Below are positions 17,135 through 26,781 of a DNA stretch of 64,000 bases, one piece after another. The notes below the pieces were generated by a model. It worked only from the letters and a program-made list of their open reading frames with translations, had not been told where the DNA came from and made no database searches. This DNA comes from Segatella copri (GTDB lineage: Bacteria; Bacteroidota; Bacteroidia; Bacteroidales; Bacteroidaceae), in assembly GCF_019249655.2 (NCBI RefSeq), contig NZ_CP137557.1:3505001-3569000 (forward strand). Reading direction: 5' to 3'. Positions within the stretch are counted from its first letter, which is position 1. Each line of letters starts with the position of its first letter. The position numbers and the translations under genes were made by a program.

Positions 17135-18135
17135 GATTTTGATAAGATTGGAAGTTTAACTTCAAAATATTTATTGTCGTTACTAACGACTAGTTCCTTT
17201 CCTAATTGACTATAGCGCAGACGCAAGTTTGACAATCCCTTTTGTGTTGTAGGTAAAGTGCTCTTTATCGGATTCACTACATTTCTAACGATAATATATT
17301 CGCCATGACAATACACTGAGATAAAAAGCGGTCTTTCCTTGGTATGACAGTTATGCTTTATCGCATTTTCTACCATCATTTGTATCGCCAATGGCAAGGT
17401 CTTATTCTTGCATCTTTCCAGTTCTTCGGCAATTTCCACATGTATGGTATGAGGAGAACTTATCTCTTGAAGCTCACAATAGTTCTTCACGAAATGAATC
17501 TCTTCATGTACTGGCACCGTCTCATCATCCAGATGTGTGACTACATATCTATAGATTTCAGAGAATTTCAGAGTGAAACTTTCTGCCTGTACAGGATTCT
17601 CCTCAATCAAGTCTGCCAACGTGTTGATGCTGTTGAATATGAAATGCGGATTCATCTGCAGACGCAAGAGATTATTGGTAAGCACTACGTTTTCCTTCTC
17701 TTTTCTGATGAGGATGGAGCAATAATATAGGCACGCATTCACCATGGTCAGCAATGTGGCGATTAATCCAAAAACATATAATCTGTCCCAATATACATCG
17801 TTCCCAGCATGCCAAAGGCTATCAAATATGTTTTCAAATGCAACAGCCCAAACAGAATTGGCTAGCAACAACAATAGGATATGGGTGACAAAACGAGGAT
17901 TGCTTATCTTGTTTTTTACAAAAATGTCACCCAAGGAAATAGAAACCCACAAAGAGAATAATGTGTAAAAGGAACAATATACTATGTCGAAGCACAAGTC
18001 CTCGAAAGTGACACCTGTACCCACAAACGTATCAAAGTCCATCAGTGCCCATAGCAAGTAGGAAAAGATGCATGTGGTGATGGATATGATGAACCAACTC
18101 TTTATAAAACCATGATATTTCTTCATATTACTCAT
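17131..18135 (-). CDS. LytS-type sensor histidine kinase
   Basis: 334 aa from the ATG at 18135 (an in-frame TTG lies 12 bases upstream and another ATG at 18126). Four hydrophobic segments lie in residues 12-145, followed by the His_kinase domain with the phospho-acceptor motif LQMNPHFIFNSINTLADLI, the N box MMVENAIKHN and a glycine segment KGLSNLRLRYSQLG. Membrane sensor, input unknown. It reads away from the lipoprotein gene at 18385 across a 249-base divergent region containing ATGAA-type words (CTCATGAATCC, TTATGAACC, TTCATAG) that could be regulator sites. Confidence 0.9.
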   Translation of the reverse strand: MSNMKKYHGFIKSWFIISITTCIFSYLLWALMDFDTFVGTGVTFEDLCFDIVYCSFYTLFSLWVSISLGDIFVKNKISNPRFVTHILLLLLANSVWAVAFENIFDSLWHAGNDVYWDRLYVFGLIATLLTMVNACLYYCSILIRKEKENVVLTNNLLRLQMNPHFIFNSINTLADLIEENPVQAESFTLKFSEIYRYVVTHLDDETVPVHEEIHFVKNYCELQEISSPHTIHVEIAEELERCKNKTLPLAIQMMVENAIKHNCHTKERPLFISVYCHGEYIIVRNVVNPIKSTLPTTQKGLSNLRLRYSQLGKELVVSNDNKYFEVKLPILSKS

Positions 18136-18339
18136 TTTTGCTTGCAAATTTAGTTTTTTTTTTCGAGATAGACAATAGTAAAAACCATGAATGACGAAAA
18201 AACACTCATGAATCCACTATTTTCGCTTATGAACCATTCATAGTATAGTAAGATAAGGTTCATCTGTGGTTTTGAGTGATTCACACCTCAATTTCTCCGA
18301 ATCACGATGATTGTACTTGCATAGTCTGAAATATCTTAA

Positions 18340-18348
18340 TACTTTTGC
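18340..18348 (+). promoter_or_regulatory. Promoter of the lipoprotein/OMP pair
   Basis: TACTTTTGC (-7) with TTGC at 18317-18320, a 19-base gap, which fits the Bacteroidetes -33/-7 layout. Confidence 0.65.
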
Positions 18349-18384
18349 ACTCGAAAAATTTAGGTTAAATCAAAAATAAGGTAA

Positions 18385-19443
18385 ATGAAAAAGTTAATTT
18401 TAGCAATGTGTACAGCTTCACTTCTGTTCTCATGTACAGATGATGATAGCCTAAGTACAAACTCAGCCCCAGTAGCAGACAATAATGGAATTGAGGTTGT
18501 AGAAGTATCCAATGGAAATGTTGTACAAGGTACACGAACATTGGGTGATGGAGAACTTGCGCTGAAATTTGATTCAGAGGCTAGTTTCCAGAAGTTCAAG
18601 AACGAGTTACTTAACGAGTCTAGTTTCGCAAGAACCGAGACTATTAGCAAATATGGCATCAAGAATCTTTATGATTTAGCAGATGATGCAGACGCAGAGC
18701 TTGAAAAGATTGGTAATGAGGCAACATCATTATCTGATTTCAACGCTAAATACTCAGAGTATAAAAAGAAGTATGAGGGACTGTTGATAACTGATGCTTC
18801 GGACAATTCTGATGTATCATTGTATGTACCTAATGCTGATTCACCAGAATCATATATTGCGAATAAGGATGGCTATTTCGTTGTTGGAAATGAAGTCAGA
18901 AAAATTAGTGTAAATTCTGAAAACTATCCAAATTATCCATCCCTCCCATCTACCCCTGGTCAGAAAGTACCATCACAGGAAGGTACAGTTGCTGGCACTA
19001 ACAAAGTGGAACTCAGACCACGCAGCAACACCAAGATATATTTTGAAGCGTATGCTCAAGGGTATTATCTTCGAGTAAAGATGAGTGCTAAGAAACATAT
19101 GTGGTATGGGTGGAAAAATGACCCACACCGTCAATATTTCTTTGATTCCTATCTTGACAACAACTTTGTCTATCTTGGACAAGGAAAATATGGACAAGAA
19201 GCCATTGTCAATAGACTTCCTAGATATATCTTCAATAACGAGAAGGCAGTAAAGAATGGCTTTGACATCATTTTAGGAAAGAGACAGACCGCTGCTAAGT
19301 TTACTGGAGAATTCCATGTCTGGTCAGACTTGACTTCTGAACATGACAAAGATGGAAATGACATAACAGAGAAAGTTGGAAATTTTGTCATGCCTAAATG
19401 CTTGGAAAGCAAAGCCCAAATTGTAAAAATAGACATTCTATAA
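18385..19443 (+). CDS. Lipoprotein, DUF4848-like
   Basis: 352 aa. Lipobox SLLFSC (C17) follows a short signal, with DDD after the cysteine, as in surface-exported Bacteroidetes lipoproteins. Residues 50-135 hold a helical, charged segment (FDSEASFQKFKNELLNESS...). The second half is beta-rich with aromatic residues (HMWYGWKNDPHRQYFFDSYL). The overall look resembles DUF4848 proteins, but I am not certain. It stands between the regulators and the exporter, 12 bases before an OMP gene, so it may provide self-immunity, a receptor, or an outer-membrane partner for the peptide. Confidence 0.75.
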   Translation: MKKLILAMCTASLLFSCTDDDSLSTNSAPVADNNGIEVVEVSNGNVVQGTRTLGDGELALKFDSEASFQKFKNELLNESSFARTETISKYGIKNLYDLADDADAELEKIGNEATSLSDFNAKYSEYKKKYEGLLITDASDNSDVSLYVPNADSPESYIANKDGYFVVGNEVRKISVNSENYPNYPSLPSTPGQKVPSQEGTVAGTNKVELRPRSNTKIYFEAYAQGYYLRVKMSAKKHMWYGWKNDPHRQYFFDSYLDNNFVYLGQGKYGQEAIVNRLPRYIFNNEKAVKNGFDIILGKRQTAAKFTGEFHVWSDLTSEHDKDGNDITEKVGNFVMPKCLESKAQIVKIDIL

Positions 19444-19455
19444 AATTATAAGACG

Positions 19456-20139
19456 ATGAAGAAAGTATTTTTAGCTATGCTTATCATGGCAAGTCTCTTA
19501 CCTTTGTGCAGCATGGCACAACAGGGAGTCAAGGTGGATTTACATACTGGTACAAACTTGTCAGGTTTTGTTGGTGGAAATTCCTATGTAGCCCAAGATC
19601 AAAAAATGAAAATGGGTGCAAGTGTAGGTGTTGGGATATCCTATGAAACAAGCAAGAACTTTGTCTATTCCTCGGGAATTGATTTCTTAATGACGGCAGG
19701 TAGCTATACCGCCATGTCAGACTACTATAATGGTGGACTTACAGCTGCATTTCCTACGGTAAATTCAAGAGAACTATCCATCCAAATTCCTGTCAAGTTT
19801 GGATATGACTTCACTCTGGGTGAGAAGTTGCATTTCATTCCTTCTGTTGGTGCGTATGGAAGATTTTCCATGGTATCTATCAAGGAGAATGTAACCGAGA
19901 ATACAGATGGAAAGTCTGGTAATAGCTTCAAATGGAACAGCTTCAACAACTATCAACATAATACCAATCGCCTTGATGGTTATAAGCGATGGGATGTGGG
20001 AGGCTTAATTGAAGGAAAGTTTGTTTATGCCAATCGTTATGCTGTAACATTAGGCTATTCTCGTGGTTTTCTTGACAAGTCACCTCAGTTTAAATTCAAG
20101 AACCACAGCTATCATCTGACATTGGGATATACATTATAG
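19456..20139 (+). CDS. Outer-membrane beta-barrel protein
   Basis: 227 aa with signal peptide MKKVFLAMLIMASLLPLCSMAQ. The porin-like small barrel fold resembles the PorT/OMP_b-brl_2 group: VKVDLHTGTNLSGFVGG at the start, paired strands such as QIPVKFGYDFTLGEKLHFIPSVGAYGRFS, and an end in HSYHLTLGYTL. Cotranscribed with the lipoprotein. It could form the outer-membrane half of a resistance or transport pair. Confidence 0.8.
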   Translation: MKKVFLAMLIMASLLPLCSMAQQGVKVDLHTGTNLSGFVGGNSYVAQDQKMKMGASVGVGISYETSKNFVYSSGIDFLMTAGSYTAMSDYYNGGLTAAFPTVNSRELSIQIPVKFGYDFTLGEKLHFIPSVGAYGRFSMVSIKENVTENTDGKSGNSFKWNSFNNYQHNTNRLDGYKRWDVGGLIEGKFVYANRYAVTLGYSRGFLDKSPQFKFKNHSYHLTLGYTL

Positions 20140-20170
20140 TGGTTCTCCTTGATTTTACAACAACAATGAA

Positions 20171-20213
20171 GACACTTTGTGGCAATTCTTGTAAAGAATA
20201 ACCACAAAGTGTC
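20171..20213. terminator. Bidirectional terminator
   Basis: 12-bp perfect arms GACACTTTGTGG (20171-20182) and CCACAAAGTGTC (20202-20213), flanked by T-rich sequence. It separates the converging OMP gene and the RiPP export operon. Confidence 0.8.
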
Positions 20214-20237
20214 ATTTTTTATATTTGCTTACTAGAA

Positions 20238-20714
20238 TTATCCAAATACCTGCTGCCACAACGTTTTGTTGCTTACGATGATCCTGACATCGGCTTTCAT
20301 ATACTTTTGCAGTATAGGAGTATTTTGTCCCTGTGTGCTCACTGTGGCTATAGCCATAAAATAGTTGCCATCTTCCCTATGTATGAGCCTGGCATTATGG
20401 CTTATAATGTTGCAGTTATAAGATACATTGTCGTTACCCTCGAAAGATACATGAGCCGTCCTTGGCTCATCGAAAAGATACAAATACTTGTATGGTACAA
20501 ACACCTGCATCGTTCTTTGATTGACGACCTCACCATTAGCCTCTATGGATATAGGATAAGGTATCTTGTAGAAAGCAACTGCGAGGGCGAGGACTATTAT
20601 CGTAATGACAACCGTTCCCAAGCTGACGAGGCGAGGAGGAACTTTGCCTATCACGTTCCTCACCTTCTCGCTTCTCAACTCGATGTTATCTGATTCTTTT
20701 TCTTTCTGTTCCAT
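20238..20714 (-). CDS. Mini HlyD-like membrane fusion protein
   Basis: 158 aa with one membrane segment (about residues 28-50), then the beta-strand pattern of a membrane fusion protein (IPYPISIEANGEVVNQR, MQVFVPYKYLYLF) and a closing strand region. The long coiled-coil hairpin and most of the lipoyl and barrel domains of ordinary HlyD (about 400 aa) are missing. It follows the C39 ABC exporter by 13 bases, so it probably acts as its periplasmic adaptor. Either a natural short form or an internally deleted one. Confidence 0.65.
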   Translation of the reverse strand: MEQKEKESDNIELRSEKVRNVIGKVPPRLVSLGTVVITIIVLALAVAFYKIPYPISIEANGEVVNQRTMQVFVPYKYLYLFDEPRTAHVSFEGNDNVSYNCNIISHNARLIHREDGNYFMAIATVSTQGQNTPILQKYMKADVRIIVSNKTLWQQVFG

Positions 20715-20727
20715 ATCAAAAGTATTT

Positions 20728-22929
20728 TTAGTTTCCCAATTCCAACTGATTCTTCACAAGGTTATAGTATGCCCCTCGCTTGGCGGTCAAAGACTCATGG
20801 TTGCCTACCTCTACCACCTTACCATGGTCGATGACCACGATTTGGTCGGCATTCTTCACCGTGCTTAGGCGATGAGCCACAATCACAACAGTCTTTCCCT
20901 TGTAGAACTTATCTAAGTTCTCCACGATGCTTCTCTCATTGTTGGCATCGAGCGAGTTGGTCGCCTCGTCCAGAAAGATATAGTCTGGATTCTTATAAAC
21001 AGCTCTTGCTATCAAGATGCGTTGTTTCTGTCCCTGGCTCAGTCCCACGCCATCACGTCCAATCTTGGTGTTGAACTTCAGAGGCAAAGCCATCACATAT
21101 TCCTTAATACAAGCTATCTCTGCTGCTTTCAACAATCGTTTCTTGTCTATGTCGCCATCATCAACGGCTATGTTTCGTGCGATACTCTCCGAGAAGATAA
21201 CACCATCCTGCATGACAACACCACATTGTCTGCGCCACCATTTCTTGTTGAGCTTGTTGATGTCGGTGTTACCAATGTTGATTTGTCCTTCCAAAACAGG
21301 ATAGTAACCAAGCATCAAACGGATGAGGGTGGTCTTTCCACTGCCAGAAGCACCAACAATAGCTGTCACCTTACCTTGCGGAATGTGAATATTCACATCG
21401 TCTATGGTCTTACGCAAAGCATGTGGGTCGTACTTGAACATGATGTTCTTGATGTCAATTCCCTCACTCTTGTCCTCGATGGAAGTTAGCAAGCCTTCCT
21501 TTCCGTTCTCATCATCCATCTGGTGAATCTCGTTGATACGCTCCAAGCTAATCTTCACATCTTGCAGAGAATAGAAGAAGTTCATCAGTTGCTCTACAGG
21601 TGAGTTGAGCTGTCCGATGATGTATTGCACGGCAAGCATCATACCGAGTGTCATTTGCCCATGAATCACGGCGGTTGCTGCTACAACCGTAATAATGATG
21701 TTCTTCACCTCGTTGATGAAGATACTTCCTGCCTCCTGTGTCTGTTGGAGTTTGAGAGATTTCATCTGCACCCCAAACAAGTCTGCTTGCGTGTCCTCCC
21801 ATTCCCATCTTCTACGTTGTTCACAATCCTGCAACTTGATTTCCTGCATGGAGGTGATAAACTCATAAGTTTTGTTATTGTTGATGGCTTGCTGCTCAAA
21901 CAGTTCGTAATCAAGCACCTTTCTCCGCTTCAAGAACAAGGTCATCCATGCGCCATAGAGGATGCTTCCCAACAAGAAGATGGCAAACACTAACTTGTTA
22001 TAAAAGAACAGCACCACCGAGAACACCAAGAAGGTAAGTATGGCAAAGGTAATATTGAGTGTCTGCTGCGTGAGGAAGTTGTTCACACGGCTATGGTCGT
22101 TCATTCTCTGAATCAAGTCGCCCATGAGCTTCGTATCAAAGAAAGACATCGGCAACTTCAAGAGCTTGATAAAGAAGTCGCTAACCAATGATATGTTGAT
22201 GCGCAAGGATATGTGTAGCAACAACCATCTGCGGATAAAGTCTATTGCCGTTCGGCTGATTGTAAGCATCAACTGTCCCAACAGAATAAGCCAAACAAAG
22301 CCAATATCTTGATTCTTGATGCCGACATCCACGATAGACTGAGTGAGGAACGGCAGGACAAGCTGCAAGAGGCTCCCGACTATCAAGCCCAAAATGATTT
22401 GCCCGAAGTACTTGCGATATTTCTTCACATACCCAAAGAGAAAGCGGAAAGACCGCTTCTCTTTGATATTCTCTTCACCTTGCATCTTATAAGTAAAGAA
22501 AACAGGAGTGGTTTCCAAGAACATAGCAATGCCCTTGTCTTCACCATTGGAGCTCGTGCTTATCCAATGTTGCTTGAACTCCTCTAACGTATAAACAACC
22601 AATCCCTTTCCTGGGTCTGCTACATAGAAGTTCTTTCCTTTCTTGACTTTATACAAGACAACAAAGTGATTTTGGTTCCAATGAAGGATACAAGGCAAAG
22701 GGACTTCACCTAGCACCATAGTTGTAGCTCTAGCGCATGTAGTATGCAAGCCAAGTGTGTTTGCTGCCTCATTGATACCTAACAGAGAGACTCCTTCCGC
22801 AGTAGCAAAACAAAGTTTCGACAGAGAATCCAAAGTGTATTCTCTGCCGAAATATTTACATACCATTTGCAAGCAGGCTATTCCGCATTGCATGGAGTCA
22901 TGTTGATGTATAATTGTTATTTTTCTCAT
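20728..22929 (-). CDS. Peptidase C39-containing ABC exporter
   Basis: 733 aa from the ATG at 22929; upstream in-frame codons overlap the TonB-type gene and were rejected. Residues 1-135 form the C39 protease, with the cysteine in QHDSMQCGIACLQM, His in NQNHFVVLYK and Asp in YVADPGKG. Six membrane helices follow (about 170-450). The ATPase has GASGSGKTTLIRLMLG, the signature LSQGQKQRILIARA, Walker B IFLDEATNSLD and switch HRLSTV. Such exporters cut the leader after Gly-Gly and pump the core out, which fits the precursor at 26782-26964. Confidence 0.93.
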   Translation of the reverse strand: MRKITIIHQHDSMQCGIACLQMVCKYFGREYTLDSLSKLCFATAEGVSLLGINEAANTLGLHTTCARATTMVLGEVPLPCILHWNQNHFVVLYKVKKGKNFYVADPGKGLVVYTLEEFKQHWISTSSNGEDKGIAMFLETTPVFFTYKMQGEENIKEKRSFRFLFGYVKKYRKYFGQIILGLIVGSLLQLVLPFLTQSIVDVGIKNQDIGFVWLILLGQLMLTISRTAIDFIRRWLLLHISLRINISLVSDFFIKLLKLPMSFFDTKLMGDLIQRMNDHSRVNNFLTQQTLNITFAILTFLVFSVVLFFYNKLVFAIFLLGSILYGAWMTLFLKRRKVLDYELFEQQAINNNKTYEFITSMQEIKLQDCEQRRRWEWEDTQADLFGVQMKSLKLQQTQEAGSIFINEVKNIIITVVAATAVIHGQMTLGMMLAVQYIIGQLNSPVEQLMNFFYSLQDVKISLERINEIHQMDDENGKEGLLTSIEDKSEGIDIKNIMFKYDPHALRKTIDDVNIHIPQGKVTAIVGASGSGKTTLIRLMLGYYPVLEGQINIGNTDINKLNKKWWRRQCGVVMQDGVIFSESIARNIAVDDGDIDKKRLLKAAEIACIKEYVMALPLKFNTKIGRDGVGLSQGQKQRILIARAVYKNPDYIFLDEATNSLDANNERSIVENLDKFYKGKTVVIVAHRLSTVKNADQIVVIDHGKVVEVGNHESLTAKRGAYYNLVKNQLELGN

Positions 22930-22948
22930 TTTAAAGAACATCGTAGAA

Positions 22949-25273
22949 TTACATTCTATCCTTCTGGCTTTGACCTGCTCCTGTACCCTTATACTTGCTT
23001 CGAGTAACATTGAACTTATAGCTGACTGTCAATGAGATTTTACTTGTTGAGAACTCATCAAAGATTGTTTCCTTCAGTTTGCCGTACTTGCCTATTATGT
23101 GACTGTCGTTCGTGCCAAACACGTCGTTGACATAAAGCTGGAAAGTCAGGCAGTCCTTCAGAAAGCCCTTGTATATAGACAGGTCGGTGTTGAACATCGG
23201 CTTGTAGATGTAATGGTTTTCCTCATATCCCTTTGTGATGTAAGTCGTCATAACGGAGAACATCGCCCATTTCGTATCGAAGGTGTTGTTGAGTTTTAGC
23301 TCAGCTACAGGCTTGTTAAGATAATGTCCGTCCCTTGTCTCCAACTTGAACCATTGCTTCTCAACCATAGCTGACAGCATAGGATGCCAGATGCCAAAGG
23401 CAGGCTGCAAGGTGAGCATAGAAGACACATTGTTGTAAGATTTGCCATTTATCATCCTCATCAATCCTATGGTGGCATTGTCCTTATACATCTCTACAGT
23501 CTGATATATCGGATCGGATACATGTTCATAAGTCAAGTTGAAAGTCAGCCATTTGTAGGCGAGGTCGTAACTTATATTTCTTGAAATCTCTGAGACAAGA
23601 AACGGATTACCGGTTTCATATGTATAATGATTGCTATATTGCACACCGCTTCTTAATACCCAGTAGTTAGGACGATCGATGTCGGCTGCATAGCTCAGCT
23701 GCATCTGTACATTGCCAAACGGCATCGAAAGGCTGAGAGACGGAAACCAGTTGCCGTAAGTCTTGCTTTGCTCCGACATATACTTACCATCGTCATAATA
23801 TTTGAAATCAACATTCTCGTATCGCAATCCCGCTTCCATGTTCAACTTGCCAAAGTCACGACTATAGGTAACGAACGCAGAGGACATGCCCTCTTTAATG
23901 CGGTCTCTTACATTGTCGGCAAGAGTATTTGGTATGATGGCGTAGTTGGTGTTACGATTGGTGAACGAATACTCGCCACCTACAGACAAGTCACCACCCA
24001 AAAGCGGATAAGAGAGCACCGTTTTGGAAGCTATCAAGCGGTTGTACTTTGAAGTGGTACTGTTTACAAGTTGGTTTTGCATATCCGAGTTCACTTCCTG
24101 ATAATGCTCATCTATATTGTTTTTATTGTTTCCTTTCGACCAAAACCAATCGGTATTGAAGTCAATACCCAATTTACCTACCTTACCTACATAATATATA
24201 TTACTTGACAAGTTGCTATTCTGCCCAAACTCCGATCTGATAGAAGTGTTGGTCTCAGTCAGATCTTCATCTCTCAGCACAGAGCCTTCCGTCTTTCCGT
24301 CTGTTATCAGCTTTGGATTGCGCAAGAAACTAAAGCTTGCTCCCAACGAATTGTTGTCGTCAAACTGATAACTGACATTCAAGCGAGAACTGAAAGTTTC
24401 GGTTTTGTTCTTCCAACGTGTTTTGTCCTGTTGGTTCCAGGTCTTGTCAAGATAGGTCATCTGATGCAAGTCCTTCTCGTCTGGCGACGATTGTTTTGAG
24501 CCATAGGCGTAGGCGCCAAGCTCCAATCCGTTCTTACGGTAATACATATTCAGCCTACCATATCCTCCAATGTTCTTTTTCTCGTCGTACGATCCTTCTG
24601 TTGTAGCGTCAAATCCAAATCCGTCGCCCTGTATCTTCTTTGTGGTGATACGTATAACAGCCTTAGTGCTTGCAGCATAACGAGCACCAGGGTTGGATAT
24701 TACCTCTACCGACCTTATGTTGTCCGAACTCAAACGGTCGAGTTCGCTTCTGTCCCTCATCTGCCGTCCGTTGATATAGATGATAGGCTCGCCACGTCCA
24801 AACACCTTGATGTTGCCATTCTGTGCAGATACGTTAGGTATGCGGTCGAGCAGGTGCTCCATAGTTCCTGCCTTTTCAAGTACAGATCCGGCAACGGTTG
24901 TTGTCATTCCGCCATTCTTAAGGATGGTCTTTGGCAAAGATGATTTTATCACTACTTCACCGAGCATCTTACTATCTTCTTCCATCTTAATAACTCCCAC
25001 ATTCTCACCTTTGCAGTCCTTGAATATTGTCTTATATCCTACGGAAGTTACCTTGATGATTCCGCCATTGCAAGGAGAGTCGATGGTAAAACGCCCATCT
25101 TCTCCACTCACAGTCCCCTTGACGAATGCTGAATCTTGACGGTATAGGAGCACTACATTTGCAAATGCTAAAGGCTCGCCCTTGGCATCTACAATCTTTC
25201 CCGAAATGTTCTGTGCCATCATCTGGGACATTGCCCAGAAACACACGGCTGTTGTCATGATAAACTTTCTCAT
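22949..25273 (-). CDS. TonB-dependent receptor-like outer-membrane barrel
   Basis: 774 aa. Signal peptide MRKFIMTTAVCFWAMSQMMAQ, then a carboxypeptidase-regulatory-like domain (NISGKIVDAKGEPLAFANVV), a plug domain (LLDRIPNVSAQNGNIKVFGRGEPIIYINGR, VEVISNPGARYAAS) and a long barrel of the OMP_b-brl_3 type. Its place between maturase and exporter suggests that it carries the peptide across the outer membrane, or takes it up. No TolC-like gene is present in the cluster, which makes an export role worth testing. Confidence 0.85.
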   Translation of the reverse strand: MRKFIMTTAVCFWAMSQMMAQNISGKIVDAKGEPLAFANVVLLYRQDSAFVKGTVSGEDGRFTIDSPCNGGIIKVTSVGYKTIFKDCKGENVGVIKMEEDSKMLGEVVIKSSLPKTILKNGGMTTTVAGSVLEKAGTMEHLLDRIPNVSAQNGNIKVFGRGEPIIYINGRQMRDRSELDRLSSDNIRSVEVISNPGARYAASTKAVIRITTKKIQGDGFGFDATTEGSYDEKKNIGGYGRLNMYYRKNGLELGAYAYGSKQSSPDEKDLHQMTYLDKTWNQQDKTRWKNKTETFSSRLNVSYQFDDNNSLGASFSFLRNPKLITDGKTEGSVLRDEDLTETNTSIRSEFGQNSNLSSNIYYVGKVGKLGIDFNTDWFWSKGNNKNNIDEHYQEVNSDMQNQLVNSTTSKYNRLIASKTVLSYPLLGGDLSVGGEYSFTNRNTNYAIIPNTLADNVRDRIKEGMSSAFVTYSRDFGKLNMEAGLRYENVDFKYYDDGKYMSEQSKTYGNWFPSLSLSMPFGNVQMQLSYAADIDRPNYWVLRSGVQYSNHYTYETGNPFLVSEISRNISYDLAYKWLTFNLTYEHVSDPIYQTVEMYKDNATIGLMRMINGKSYNNVSSMLTLQPAFGIWHPMLSAMVEKQWFKLETRDGHYLNKPVAELKLNNTFDTKWAMFSVMTTYITKGYEENHYIYKPMFNTDLSIYKGFLKDCLTFQLYVNDVFGTNDSHIIGKYGKLKETIFDEFSTSKISLTVSYKFNVTRSKYKGTGAGQSQKDRM

Positions 25274-25327
25274 AATACAACTTTTTAATCAAACATACTT
25301 TTTCATAGATATGGGCAATCATTTATA

Positions 25328-26698
25328 CTAACAAATCTTTTCTTTGCACATCTCGTTTATACCTTGTACATAATCGTGCCATTTGTTTTTATCCTGTCTT
25401 AAATGTGATATGCTTAAAAGAATCTTTTCTATATGTTCTCTTTGTGATTTACATTTATCCTCATTAGGAGTTGTCTGATAGCATTTGTTCTTTTCATCAT
25501 AAAAAAATTCCCTAGGACAACCCTCACATAAATTGCGAGCCCAACAATTGGAGCACAAGTCTCTTTTGTTGGCAAGCAAACTGAACAAAGGGAAAGATTT
25601 TTTGATGGTATCTGAATTGAATATATTTATTCCTCCAATATTCCCCAAATTTAAACCTTCTTTTCCAACATCCATATGGCATGGAAATATCTCCCCAAAA
25701 ATAGATACCGCAAATTGCTTACTAGACATTTGGCAAGACATAAGTGGCTTTTTAAATGATATAGCCCATAGAATACTTGCAAAACCTTCTGGAAGATTTT
25801 CCAAATTATCGATAGAATAAGCATCGTCATGCTCTTTTACACTCATTTCGTCAACAACAAAACCTCTGAGACCAAAGCGTTTTGACATATATGAAGCAAT
25901 TTCATCTCTAGAAATTCCTTTTCCAATATGGTATTCTGTAAAAGTGGACTCATATTGAATCGTAACGTTATCAATTTGTTTAACGGTGTCTATAAACTTT
26001 GCTATTCTGTCAAACGAACCATTACCTGCTTTATCCAAGCGATTATAATCATTAAATTCCTTATTACCATCAATGCTAACAGTAATATAAGATATATATG
26101 TTCTAATAATTTTCAACAGTCGCTCATTTAGTATGGTACCATTGGTTATGATGGCAAACTTAGGCATATCCTTTAGTTTGTCATCAAACTTGTAGCTATT
26201 AAAAAGAGAGCAAACGTATTCCATCACATTTAAATTTAGGCATGGTTCGCCACCAAAAAAGACAATTTTTTCAATATGAGAGAAATGATGTATGCAAAAA
26301 TCATAAAATTGCTTTGCGGTATCCGTAGTCATTAATGAGCGTTTCATCTTGTAGTTGCCTCCACTTGCATAGCAATATTTGCATCTGAGATTACAATCAT
26401 TTGAAATATGTAATGTAATTCTATCTGCGACATCCGTTGTTGGATTAGGTGTCAAAGGAGGCAAATTCTTTTTAAACATATCCTCTAATTTCAGTAAACA
26501 GTTCTTTATTTCATCGAGAGAAATAGAGCTGTTTTGGGCAACATCGCTTATTGAAGCACCTTCTTTCAACGACTTAAGTATATTTGCTGTATCGCTACTT
26601 AAGCTAACAAGTGTAAACGAGGGAACATGCAACAGCAAGGAGACATCCCCATTCTCTATAAAGTGTATATCGTCAAAATTAATCATATTATTTCCCAT
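25328..26698 (-). CDS. Radical SAM/SPASM peptide maturase
   Basis: 456 aa from the ATG at 26698 (a second ATG at 26686); upstream in-frame codons lie inside the hairpin. Residues 5-75 look like a PqqD-type recognition element (FTLVSLSSDTANILKSLKEG). The radical SAM cluster motif is CNLRCKYC (C102, C106, C109), followed by FFGGEPCLN. The C-terminal cysteines CSNCWARNLCEGC and a later CYQ...DKC form a SPASM-type auxiliary cluster domain. It would cross-link the core peptide encoded just upstream. The closest named relatives are GG-Bacteroidales type maturases (family knowledge). Confidence 0.9.
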   Translation of the reverse strand: MGNNMINFDDIHFIENGDVSLLLHVPSFTLVSLSSDTANILKSLKEGASISDVAQNSSISLDEIKNCLLKLEDMFKKNLPPLTPNPTTDVADRITLHISNDCNLRCKYCYASGGNYKMKRSLMTTDTAKQFYDFCIHHFSHIEKIVFFGGEPCLNLNVMEYVCSLFNSYKFDDKLKDMPKFAIITNGTILNERLLKIIRTYISYITVSIDGNKEFNDYNRLDKAGNGSFDRIAKFIDTVKQIDNVTIQYESTFTEYHIGKGISRDEIASYMSKRFGLRGFVVDEMSVKEHDDAYSIDNLENLPEGFASILWAISFKKPLMSCQMSSKQFAVSIFGEIFPCHMDVGKEGLNLGNIGGINIFNSDTIKKSFPLFSLLANKRDLCSNCWARNLCEGCPREFFYDEKNKCYQTTPNEDKCKSQREHIEKILLSISHLRQDKNKWHDYVQGINEMCKEKIC

Positions 26699-26729
26699 TT
26701 TCTTGATTACGGAATATGTTCTAACATAA

Positions 26730-26761
26730 AGAGTGGATTGTTGATAACAGCAATCCACTCT
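26730..26761 (-). terminator. Hairpin between precursor and maturase genes
   Basis: Perfect 11-bp stem AGAGTGGATTG/CAATCCACTCT with a 10-base loop, followed in the reading direction by only three Ts. Placed between the stop of the precursor and the start of the maturase, it likely lowers read-through or stabilises the precursor mRNA, so that peptide exceeds enzyme. Confidence 0.75.
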
Positions 26762-26781
26762 CCACCGTCAAAAAAGACTAC

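Noticed and set aside
18136..18384. LytTR binding sites in the kinase-lipoprotein divergent region
   Set aside because: ATGAA-type words repeat, but no pair with the direct-repeat spacing of known LytTR sites could be fixed by eye.
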